Assembly (NCBI GenBank): GCA_030267565.1 | Contig: BRXU01000046.1 | Location: 186,001-250,000 of the forward strand | Length of the DNA: 64,000 bases | DNA from: Pleodorina starrii | Taxonomy: Eukaryota > Chlorophyta > Chlorophyceae > Chlamydomonadales > Volvocaceae | Reading direction: 5' to 3' | In this document: one piece after another, positions 1 to 9,237 of the stretch | Numbering within the stretch: position 1 is the first letter of the stretch | Layout of the letters: each line of letters starts with the position of its first letter | Notes under the pieces: model-generated | The model's input: only the letters and a program-made list of their open reading frames with translations | Databases searched by the model: none | Told to the model about the DNA's origin: nothing | Translations under genes and position numbers: made by a program

Positions 1-207
1 CTGTCGGAACACCACAGGGGATGGCCCACTTCCCTGCACATGCACGCACCCACATACACGCACGCACGCTGTATGCAGTCAGACCGCGCCAGCGCAGTCA
101 CTCCAATCACAACGTTGGCGCAGCCGGCAACTCGTTCTATCTGCTCTGTCTGCTCTCGTAGAGCCCGAACCCAGTCAGTCCGGTCTGTCGGCCGTTGGGT
201 CACTCAC

Positions 208-361
208 CTGGCCGGCGCTGGTCGGCAGCTGCAGCGGCGGGTCCGGAGTGGGGGGCGGGGGCCGGGGCTGCCCCTTGGCGGCCCGCTCCCGCGCCGCCTG
301 CAGCAGGCGAGCGCACTGCGGCTTGTGGCGCTGCCAGTGCTGCCGCTGACAGTCCTTGGAG
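208..361 (-). CDS. MYND-type zinc-finger exon of a partial gene leaving the left edge
   Basis: The minus strand here encodes the second half of a MYND finger: Cys, then Gln-x2-His-Trp-x3-His-x2-Cys (read as SSKDCQRQHWQRHKPQC), which is the hallmark end of that domain. A pyrimidine-rich tract with AG lies just before the exon, and the exon ends in Gln followed by GTGAGT, so it is bounded by real splice sites. The incoming phase leaves two bases of a Ser codon upstream. The first half of the finger should lie on a further exon to the right, which I could not assign. The next exon probably runs off position 1. MYND fingers mediate protein-protein contacts and are abundant in chlamydomonadalean genomes. 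The function of this protein is unknown. Confidence 0.6.
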
Positions 362-629
362 CTGCGGGGCGGGGCGGGGCGGGGCGGCGAGGGGGCGGGG
401 CGGGGGCGGGGGCGGGAAGGTGGCAAGACGTAACAGCATGAGCAGTCCGACGAGGGAAGGGGCGTTTAGAGTGCGAATGGGTCGTTGGTTCTGGCTGGTT
501 GCAGCAACCAGCGGCTCCCGACTCCGACCGGTCCACCTCGTCTCGCCTTAAGCCGCCGGGCGCTGCCGCCTCCATCTACCCTTCCCCGACTGCTGATTGC
601 TGCAACCGACAACCAGCAGTCGCAAGGGG

Positions 630-1076
630 TGGCCAACGTAGTCCGCGTTGTGGCCCTGCCGGGGAACTTCGGAGTGCTGCACGCCTTGCAGTTTGTGGCC
701 CCGACGGTTCCGGAGGTGGCCCCGCTGGTGGAGTGCCTCCAGTCGAGCGTGTACGTTTTGGACCTCTGCTACTGCGCGATGGACGGGGGCGGCCAGTGCT
801 TGCACCACCACCTCGATACCGCCCAGCAATACCATCTGAACAACATGCACCAAGCGCTCAAACCCCCGCCTGACGTCAGGGCCGGTACGGTGTCCAGGTG
901 GTGCAAGCACTGGCCGCCCCCGTCCATCGCGCAGTAGCAGAGGTCCAAAACGTACACGCTCGACTGGAGGCACTCCACCAGCGGGGCCACCTCCGGAACC
1001 GTCGGGGCCACAAACTGCAAGGCGTGCAGCACTCCGAAGTTCCCCGGCAGGGCCACAACGCGGACTACGTTGGCCA
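630..1076. repeat. Perfect inverted repeat, two 180-bp arms with an 87-nt loop
   Basis: Positions 630-809 and 897-1076 are exact reverse complements over 180 bp, with 810-896 between them. Similarity continues a little into the loop with small differences. Each arm reads as the same open peptide on opposite strands (contains VALPGNFGVLHALQF and VYVLDLCYCAMDGG). The arm therefore looks like a coding exon that was duplicated head to head, perhaps from the MYND-type gene next to it. A transcript across it would fold into a 180-bp perfect duplex. Confidence 0.95.
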
Positions 1077-2126
1077 TCCACTGGAGCGGCCTTTTCGGGC
1101 AGGTGTACTCAATACTGGCCAGAGTTGTCAATGTACCTGGACCTGCCCGCCTCATGCTTGCCGTTATTAAGGTTAACTGCCGTGGCCTGCAGATGCTGAT
1201 GCTGAACTAGCTGTGCCATGGCCGGCTGCTGCCCAATGGCGGCCGCAGGTGGCTGCTGGTCGTTCGGAGGAGGGGAACCCCAGCGCCCAGGTGACCCACT
1301 GTGAGCCAGCCAGCCATAGGTGCGCCCTACGCCAGCCATATGTTGGGTTGGGCCGGCGGCAGTACGGCAGCTTCGTCGTGACACCACCCCCGAACCCGCA
1401 ATACAACCACTGACCCCAGCCGTGGTTGCGTGAGCCCGTGGAAGCCAGGGGTGCTGTCGCAGTTTATCTTGCAGGAAAAGCCTATGGCACGCAGATCGGG
1501 GTACGCCGCGATACCCGGCACACGCATGTACCTACGCGCAGCCCAGCGGGTTGGCGAGTCATGTGTTCGCAAGCCCGCCTTGCGCTTGGCCACGCGCGCA
1601 GGACGGCCCAAGATCCGCAGTCAGGCAGCCCCCGACTAAGCTTCCCGGGAAGGTCGCCTCCGACAGCTGCCTTCTATCGCCCACCAAGATAGCCCCCCGC
1701 CGCCGCTGGCCGCAAGCCTCACCAATACGCCGCGAGCTTGCAGCTACCGCATGTCTTGGGTGGCTGGGGGATCAAGACGCCACACTGTAGGCAAACGCAA
1801 TGTGGTACTGCCGGAGGGGCTGCACTGTTGCCGTCAACGACACCAGGAGTCGCAGCCAGATCGTGTTCCTCGGGCTTTCTGCTGTTGACAGACTCCCACC
1901 AATTCGTTTCCATCGCCGCTGCGCGCCGTGTCCAAACGTTGCCGCCCGGCACTCCGTGCATTATTCCGCTTTGCCGCCAGATGCCGGTTGCCGCCACGCA
2001 CAAAAGCCTAAATGCGAGGAGGGATGCAATCCGACTTTCTGGTCCACAAACTCTGGAAAGAAACGAGCACAAGTTTGAGCCCTGCAGCACTCTTCAAAGC
2101 CGTTCGGGCGTGCTATACGTGCTTCC
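1077..2126. other. No recognised gene
   Basis: Open frames exist on both strands, but none has a recognisable domain or a convincing splice context. Base composition drops from very GC-rich to nearly balanced towards the right end. The MYND-type gene may have upstream exons here, but I cannot place them. Confidence 0.4.
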
Positions 2127-2289
2127 CGGTGCTTATAATACCAATGCTAAACTTATAAAGTATGATACATGGTTTTATAACATCATGTCCTCCAAAGAAA
2201 TCTGGGACTTACCAGATGAACAAGAAGAACACTATTATAGCGACAAAGATCATGCCAACATTGCCCTGTGTATACTTAAGGCAAGGTAG
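2127..2289 (+). pseudogene. Copia-type gag-like fragment (retrotransposon remnant)
   Basis: About 50 codons ending at a TAG resemble the Gag region of Ty1/Copia elements: a Trp-x-Tyr-x-Ile-Met core (YDTWFYNIM), then an Ile-Trp-Asp-Leu turn (KEIWDLPDEQ), an acidic/aromatic spacer, and Asp-His-Ala-Asn-Ile-Ala-Leu-Cys-Ile-Leu. Codon use is strongly AT-biased, unlike the neighbouring genes, which supports a foreign origin. No protease, integrase or reverse transcriptase is visible nearby and no LTRs were found, so it would be a broken remnant. The alternative is an exon of an unknown host gene. Confidence 0.35.
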
Positions 2290-3046
2290 GTTATAGGTAG
2301 AAGCAAAAAACTACACTCAGCTCACTTCTGGCGAGAATAGTCTCCACCTGTACGTACGGGTGTTCGATCGCTCGTACGCAATAATGCAAAGCAGCCGGCC
2401 GCTAGACACGCAGGAATAAGATCATACTGTAGCATGGTACGCACTCGCTGCTTTGGCGTGTGTAGTCCTTTGGGGTTTGCATGGTGCAGTAAGCTGCTGC
2501 CTGGACGCCCGCGGGACGCCACAGGAGTCGCCCTGAGTCTCTGACGCATTGCCTTTTGGACAGTCGCACCTGTCTGGCGAAACCAAGCTATCTCATATGT
2601 TTAAGCATAAAGCAATTCGTGGGCACTAGGTGTGCCTGTCAGGAGCTGTCGTTTATCGTGTCGTTTAGGTGTCGCGGACCAGGTTCTTGTCCCTTCATCT
2701 TTATTTGCTTGGGGCGCAGTGACGTCACGTTGATACGAATACGGCGAGAAGATGATACGATGCTGCGTGCGCGGCACAATCAAAACGCAGTGGCGATGCG
2801 GCAGACTTGCGGGCGTTAACTGCCGTCCCGGAGGCAGGATCCGCTGGTGGCAAGGTAAACGAAGAGCAGCTGCCGACACACGTTGCCCTTGCTGTGTAAA
2901 GCAAATTTCACGGGAATATCTCGGCCAGGTCAAAAACCTCCCATGTATTTTCCGCTAGGTGATGCCCAAAACCGCACCTCATCGCGGGACTCGCTGCGTT
3001 ACGAACCAATCAACCAAACCATCTCGTACGCCAGCACCCATGTGCC
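2290..3046. other. No recognised gene
   Basis: This is a stretch of moderate GC with only short shadow frames. I see no domain, RNA gene or clear repeat until the minisatellite that begins at its right end. Confidence 0.4.
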
Positions 3047-3150
3047 GGTGAGGGAGCCGGGAGCACGTGGGTGGCGGTGAGGGAGCCGGGAGCACGTGGG
3101 TGGCGGTGAGGGAGCCGGGAGCACGTGGGTGCCGGTGAGGGAGCCGGTGT
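3047..3150. repeat. 29-bp minisatellite, about 3.6 copies
   Basis: The unit starts GGTGAGGGAGCCGGGAGCAC and recurs at 3047, 3076, 3105 and 3134 with a constant 29-bp step. The copies differ by single bases. It directly abuts the end of the broken reading frame on the minus strand. Confidence 0.9.
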
Positions 3151-3393
3151 AGTTCTCCGCGGCATCCTCGACCCAGATGCGCCTCAGGTGGAGGTACAGG
3201 TCCATGAGCGCATCGGTGATGGGGCGCCAACACACCAGCGAGGTCCTCTCATTTATGACCGCCGAGGCGCCGATTCGGTGAGCACGGAGGCATTGACTGC
3301 CAGCAACACCCCGGACTTGGCGTTCCACTTGTTGGGCTCCAGAGTTACCGTAGCAGGTACGGCCCTGTACGGCCCCAGGTCCTCCTCGGGGAT
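3141..3393 (-). pseudogene. Unknown protein fragment in two frames (frameshift or missing intron)
   Basis: After a possible acceptor AG, one minus-strand frame reads IPEEDLGPYRAVPATVTLEP and on to NASVLTESAP, then stops at 3253. A second frame overlapping it continues with protein-like sequence (SAVINERTSLVCWRPI, then DLYLHLRRIWVEDAAENYTG) until the minisatellite. The composition of both pieces looks coding and they join naturally if one frameshift is allowed. I do not recognise the family. It may be a decayed gene, a domesticated transposon piece, or a gene with a very short intron that I missed. Confidence 0.35.
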
Positions 3394-3832
3394 CTGTGGA
3401 CGGTGGTTGGTGGTTGGTGGGTTTAGGGTTTTGGACGGTGGATGGTGGACGGTGGTTGGTGGGTGGGAAACGGACGGATAGTCCGGCAGAAGTGCATACC
3501 GTATGCGAAGAGGGGGAAGGGGTCCTGCAAGTAGTGGTGTGTTGCGTGTCCCGCGCGCGTCCTTGTCCTTGTCCTGGCATGCTAGCGCCTGGCTAGCGAG
3601 GTCAACCCCACGAGTAATCCTATGCCTAACACGCTCACTCGGGTGCTCAACAGGTGGAAAGCCAAGTCCGGGCGCGGGCGCGGGCGCTGCGGAGATGCTG
3701 CGGGCTGGGGTCGGAAACACCTGCGCGCCGCGCGCGCGAAGGGCTTGGCGACCCTTGGCGACCAACCGCTTAATTACCGGTGAACACATACCGCCTTGAA
3801 TCGTCATGTAACACCCCAACTGAACGTATATC

Positions 3833-3873
3833 ATACTCTCAATCACTGAGCTTACTTCTGTGATTGAGAGTAT
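3833..3873. repeat. 14-bp perfect hairpin in AT-rich DNA
   Basis: ATACTCTCAATCAC at 3833-3846 is the exact reverse complement of 3860-3873, with a 13-nt loop. It lies between genes in a patch of lower GC. It could be the end of a small transposon or a structured RNA element. No matching copy was seen elsewhere in the window. Confidence 0.8.
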
Positions 3874-4294
3874 CTCTTCTACTTCCGGCTGTCGCTCGCC
3901 AACACCGAGCGGATCTTGAAACCGTTTGCAACTGTTGGCAACCTCTTACTAACTGCCTTGCCTGAACATTCCTCCGTCCGCACATACCTCCCACCTTCTA
4001 CCTCTCCCTATTCCCGATGCCTCGGCAATTTCGTTTCTTCTACTGCTCCACTACACACCGCCTGCTTACAATACACCAAAAGCGGGACTGCCGAAGGCCC
4101 TTACTTGAAACACTTACACTTATGCCATCCAAGCGATAATGTAGTGTCGAAATTAAACCTATATATATTATCCAACCGCCGCTGGAGCGTCGTACCGGTA
4201 GCGGTTTACACAGGACCACAGGAGCGCGTTCTCGGCTGGCTCCGGAGCGCGACGGACCTTTAACCGGTCAGGGCACTTCCTGTGTCTGCTCGTC
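3874..4294. other. Upstream region of the DUF429 gene, no gene seen
   Basis: This is an AT-richer region with a 115-codon plus-strand frame (3916-4263) of no recognisable family. It presumably holds the promoter and 5' leader of the DUF429 gene. There is no obvious TATA box close to the first ATG. Confidence 0.35.
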
Positions 4295-7231
4295 GTGTGT
4301 ATTCCATCCGGGCCACATAAAGGCCGGCCTACGCGGGCGCAGCAGCGGAGCTCGTCGGCCGGGGCTGCGGAAGAAACGACCGACAGGCGCTTTGCGCTCG
4401 CGCAGCTTGGGGGCCCCAGCAGCCGCCAACTTCATCGCTACAAACAACAGCAACATAACCCTTCGGGCAGCTTGCCGCCCCAAGCGCCAGCCAACCACCG
4501 CCAACGCCACCGCCTCTCCATGTCGAGACAGCCTCACCCCGTCATACGGAGCCAGCCCGGCCGCGCTTCCGCGCTCAAATGCGACCACCCGCCGCCGCAC
4601 CCGCACCCACACCCGCAACCCCACACCGCAAGCGCAACTGCCTTGTCAGCCCCTTTGCCAGCCCACGCCGTCGGGAACCCAGCGCCCGCCGCCTCCGCGG
4701 TGTCGGTGTTCGGCGTCGACTTCACCAGCCGGCCCTGCCCCCGCAAACCCATAACGGTGGCGGTGGGTCGACTGACCTGGCCGCCTCCGCCACCGCCCGC
4801 AACCACAGCCGCGGGGGCGGGGCCGGCAGCCCCACCAATCCCCGGCTCCGCCTCGCTTCCTCGCCCACACAGCGGTGAATGCGCATCCAACGCTGCACCA
4901 CGTGGCTCCAGCCCGCCATCAATGCATGCGCCACAGCGTCCACCGCCGTCAACGCACCCACAACAGCCTCCGCCGCAGCTGCCGCCGCCACAGCCGCCTC
5001 CGCCTCTGCAGCCGCAGCCGCCACGGCCTCCGCCGCCGCCGCCGCGCCCAACCCTGGAGATCTGTCGCGTGGACATCCACCCCTCGCAGCCCTCCCTGCA
5101 GTCCTGGCTGCTGACCCAGCCCGCGCCCTTCGTGGCAGCACTTGACTTTCCCTTCGGCCAGCCGCGCCAGCTGGCGGAGGTGATGGGCTGGCATGCGGGC
5201 GGCTGGCGGGGGCTGCTGGAGTCGGCGGCGGCGCTGAGTCGGGAGGCCTTCGAGGCCGCCCTGCGGGGCTTCATGGCGGGCCAGCCGCCGGGGCACAAGC
5301 ACCTGCGGCGGCGCGTGGCGGCGTTCAGCCGGGAGGTCAGCCCCATGAGCCTGGTGCGCACCCCCACGGCCAAGATGTTCCACGCTGGGGTGGGGCTGCT
5401 GGCGGCGGCAGCGGACGCGGGGTGCCACGTCGCACCGCACATGCCGCGTGAAGCGCTCGGCGCCGGCGCCGGTAGTGATGGTGTTGGTGTTAGTGGTGGT
5501 GGCGGCCAGGTTTTGGAGCAGCGGGATGTGGCGGTGGCGGCGCCGCCGCGGTCTCCGCTGGCGGCAGCGGGCGCCGCCGGTTCTGCGGCACCCACCAGCG
5601 GAGGTGCGGCTTCTGACGCGGCCGCAGCTGCGGATGCGGCTGAGGCTGAGGCTGAGGCTGAGGCTGCGAATGCGGAGGCAGATGCGGCGAGAAGTAGCCC
5701 CGCCGCGCCTTGCGGCAGCTCGGAGGAGGCGCTCGGTGCAGGGGGGCGGCGGTGCTGCGACGGCAGCGGAGGGCGGCTGCGGGTACTGCTAGAGGCATAC
5801 CCCGCGCTGCCGGCGCGCCGCGTGCTGGCCGGGAGCCTTGGCGTGGGTGCGGGCGCGAAATGCGGCAGCGAGGAATGCGGCGGCAGCCGTGGTGGGGCCG
5901 CCGCCTCCCGCCCTCGTGCTGGCCCCGGGTCCGGGCCCAGCCCCGGGTCCGGGTCCGGGTCCGGGTCCGTGGGGCGTGTCTGCAGCTACAAGAGTGACTC
6001 GCGGGGTAAGGCCGCGGACCCGGGGCGCACCGCAGCCAGGGTGGCTATCTGTCGGGCACTCATTGGGACAGACTCCCTGACCTCCTCCACCGGCGCTGCA
6101 GCCACCGGGGAGGACGAGGAGGAGGAGGAGGAGGTGGGGAGGGGAGGAGCGGTGGGTGGTGACACGGCAGCTAGGGACGCCACGGCGCTGGATGGGCGGG
6201 TGGAGCCGCCCGGTGGAGCCACGCGGCGACGGCGGCGGCGGCAGCTCCGCCGTGTCGGAGCAGACCGGCCGACTGACGGCAGCGACGACCAGGCTTCGCC
6301 GCCGCCAGCGGGGCCGGCGCTGCTGCCGTGCTCCGGCCGGGTGGTGGGCTTGTCGGAGGCGTACGGCCTGGCGGGGGTGGTGGTGGCGCCGGAGGTTCTG
6401 CGGCAGTGCGAGGAGGATGCGAGCGGTGAGGGGCTGCAGGGAAGGGGGGCCTTCGGCCTTGGGGTGGCGGGAGGGACGGCCTTGCTGCTTTGTTGCTCCC
6501 GGTGGGGTTGGGGTGTACCGGTATAGGAATACGAATAGCAGCGAGTCGCAGCCGGGTATCTGCAGTGAAGTGGGGGTGAGGGGAGCAGGCTTGCTATCTT
6601 AGGACATTACGGTAAATATCTTTTTGCCCAGACAAATGGAAAATTTTAGGTATTGGGTATATCTTTTTGCCCAGACAAATGGAAAATTTTAGGTATTTGC
6701 TTTACGATTTTCAGTGTCCCGCCCCTCTTGGTTGGTGGCCTCCGCTCCACCGCTGCCGCTTCCATCTTGTACCCCTCCCTGGCGTCATCAGGCGACACAC
6801 TGGACGCTGTGCTGGCGGCTCTGCAGGCGGCCTGGGCGGCGACACGCGGCCCCGAGGGCAACTGGGGCGCGCCCGAGGACGTGGACCCGCTGGAGGGCTG
6901 GGTGACCGACCCGTGGGTCTGGGAGCAGCACCTCCTGGCGCTGCGCAACGCGGAGGCGACGGCTGCGTCGCCTCGCGTGCACCACCGCGACGACGATGAC
7001 GACGACGACGACTGCCGGGGCGGTTTCGGAGCCGTGGATGGCGGGGGGGAGGACGCGGCTGGAGGTGCGGCTGCGACGAGTGGTAGCGAGGTGGCGGTGG
7101 CGGCGGTGGGAGGTGCCGGGCGGGGAGGGCCGGTGGGGCTGGAGGAGGCGGAGGCTTTGGGGGCCGGCGTGAGCGGGGGAGGTGGGAAGCGGCGAAGGAC
7201 GGCGGAAGGGGGCAGCAGGCAGGGGGCGTAA
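4295..7231 (+). CDS. DUF429 family RNase H-like protein
   Basis: Two exons: 4295-6425 and 6792-7231 (856 codons from the first ATG; an in-frame ATG at 4520 is an alternative start). The intron is phase 1 with donor GTGAGG and acceptor CATCAG. The split restores Ser-Gly-Asp-Thr-Leu-Asp-Ala followed by LAALQAAWAAT and EGWVTDPW, the typical C-terminus of DUF429. Earlier motifs are FGVDFTSRPCPRKP (Asp near residue 142), ALDFPFGQPR (Asp near 284), a Gly-Trp/Trp block, SPMSLVRTPTAKMFHAGV, LLEAYPALP and YKSD. The family is known mostly from bacteria and archaea as a predicted RNase H-fold nuclease; its biochemical role is not established. Long Pro/His-, Ala/Glu- and Gly/Ser-rich segments are inserted between motifs, so the protein is far longer than the usual ~250-300 residues. 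The extreme N-terminus is uncertain. Confidence 0.8.
6616..6697 (+). repeat. 39-bp tandem duplication in the DUF429 intron
   Basis: The segment starting ATATCTTTTTGCCCAGACAA occurs at 6616-6654 and again, identically, at 6659-6697. It is AT-rich within a GC-rich intron (6426-6791). The perfect identity suggests a recent duplication. Confidence 0.9.
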
Positions 7232-7561
7232 GACTCGCGGTCGGCCTGGCCGTGTGGGGGGATGTGGCGACTGGCCTGGCCTCCCCTTGCAACTCCTTGG
7301 CCTAGGGGGAAGGGCTTGCTGGCCCGGGCCCCGGGGATGTGGTTCCATGCAGGTTCCGGAAACGTGGAACGCGCGCGGAGCTTGGAAACGAAGAGAGAGT
7401 GCGTGTGTGTGGTGTGTGCGTGTGTGTGTGCCAACTGAACCAAAAGGACCGGCCGTGGATGCCCCGAGGAAGGCGCTCAAGGTCCTCACGTAAGAGCGCG
7501 TCTGGTTGGGGCCCTCCTCGACAGCGACAACAAAACGCCTGGCACATTGGGGGGGTCAAGG

Positions 7562-7614
7562 GTTCAAGAAGAGTGAATTTGCAACAATGAAACAAGAAGC
7601 CCTGCGGACGTTGT
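7562..7614. repeat. Dispersed repeat, inverted copy at 10931-10973
   Basis: The run GAATTTGCAACAATGAAACA at 7575 and on through CTGCGGACGTTGT is repeated in reverse complement at 10931-10973, inside an S1-gene intron, with a short length difference in the middle. Related pieces (CAACGTCCGCAGTGACTC, then TTGTTTCAT) occur near 51068 in an NAA50 intron and, more diverged, near 44490 in an exonuclease intron. It looks like a small dispersed element. Confidence 0.6.
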
Positions 7615-7640
7615 AGTCTGAAGGTCGACTGGATCCGGGG

Positions 7641-7730
7641 GGGGTCAAGGGGTCAAGAAGAGGAAAGCACCCCTCATGGCGCTTCAAGGTTTTTCAAGGG
7701 GTCAAGTGGTCAAGAAGAGGAAAGCACCCC
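7641..7730 (+). repeat. 33-bp direct repeat, two copies
   Basis: GGGGTCAAG[G/T]GGTCAAGAAG and the following GAGGAAAGCACCCC occur at 7641-7673 and 7698-7730 with one difference. A truncated related copy precedes them near 7550. No coding potential. Confidence 0.85.
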
Positions 7731-9237
7731 ACGCAGTAGGTGGACATCAGGCGCATTTCGCGCTCTGCTGTACTCTGCGGCCGTCTCTGGCCGTGCCGCA
7801 GCAAAGGACGCCGACAGATGTGCAGTGGACGATTGGAACACGACGATTGGACGACGCATATCCCGCCAGCCGCCTCGCCTCACGGCAAGGCCTCGCTCGC
7901 TTTCCCTCCCGTCCCCCGGGGCACCGGCCCCTGTGCCTGCAGCGAGCCGCCAGCCCAGAGAGAGGGGTGCGCTCCCTCCCCCATCCACCGGGTGCACCAC
8001 TGCAGGGCTCACAGTACAGGGGATGGTGTACTGTGTGTGTGTACTGTACTCTGTACACCATCCCCTGGCCCCTTCGCTAACGCCGTCTCCGTTCCTTCGC
8101 TGCGGTACCTTTCTTTTTTATCCCCTTGATGATCTGACAGCTGGTGCTCCGCCACCTTTCCTCACACGCCTGTCCCTGCTGTATAACATTGATCTGTGCT
8201 CGGCTTCGGACCAGCTATTGGGTATGTCGTAGCAGCAAGCAGCAAGCGGCCCATTCCAGGGGCCTCTCAAGACACCCCTTTCCCACTACACAAGACGCCC
8301 TCCATCCGCTCACTCACACGCTCCAGCCACCTCTAAACATGGGCCTGCGCACACCACCACCCCCACCCCCACCACCACCCTGCAAACCTGTTCCCCTCCA
8401 CAAAACATGGTATCGCATGTGCCCTCGCAACCCTGCCACCTCAACAGCGCATGTCAGAGGAGAGGAAATAAAGAGCCACAGGGCCACACACCGCCTTTCA
8501 CCGTCACCGTCACCCGTCAATCACAGGCCCAGCGACAACTGCAGCAGCCGCACTTCCTGGTTCCAGTTCCTACCTCCCACCTCCTGCCTCCTCTCCTACA
8601 CGGATCTCGCCACCGGCACCGGCACCGCTCAGCTCAACCCCCCTGCCCCCCTTCCGCAATCTCTTTGGGACGTCCCGGCCCCCGCACAGGGCCACGCAGA
8701 GGGCCAGACGCGGCACCGCAACATGGGCGTCGACCCGCGGCCCGCCCCCCCCCCCCCCGTGGTCCACCCGAAACTCCCAACACATCCGCCAACAACACCT
8801 CTCGCCTGCCCAACCCAACCCAACCCAACCCAACCGGCCGCGGGGTTGCGGCTGACCTCCCCCGACCCGAGCCCCGTCCAAAGGGTCCAAAGGGTCCAAT
8901 AGGCCACCCACCCGGCCGCCACCGCCTCCTCGCCCCGCGCCACCCGGCAGATCCGCCCCGCCCCCCGCCCCGCCCCGAGCGACCCGCCGGTACCTACCCT
9001 GTACCCTCCCCGCCCAGGAGCGAGTCGCAGGAACGCCACCACAGCGGAGCCCGGAAGGCGCAATGCGGTTCACTGTCCCGCAGACCAACACCGCACCGCG
9101 CCCCGCCCCCCGACCCCTCGCCCCGGCCCGCACCCCGCCCCGACCCCTCGCCTCGACCCGACCCCTCGCACCCCGCCCCGAGCCCCCGACCCCGCACCCC
9201 CGCTCCGCTCCCTGCCCTTTCACCGCTCTGCTCCTCC

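Larger units (their letters stand above)
7232..9237. other. Intergenic, repeat-bearing, no gene
   Basis: This lies between the convergent 3' ends of the DUF429 and S1 genes. It holds GTCAAGAAGAG-type repeats (7562-7730), a diverged copy of the intron-associated module (about 8084-8126), a CCAAC tetramer/pentamer run near 8810-8834, and long Pro-rich shadow frames caused by C-rich composition. No domain was recognised. Confidence 0.5.

Noticed and set aside
3415..3440. GGGTTTAGGGTTTT as an interstitial telomere repeat
   Set aside because: Only about two units, embedded in GGTGGTTGGTGG sequence; too short to call.
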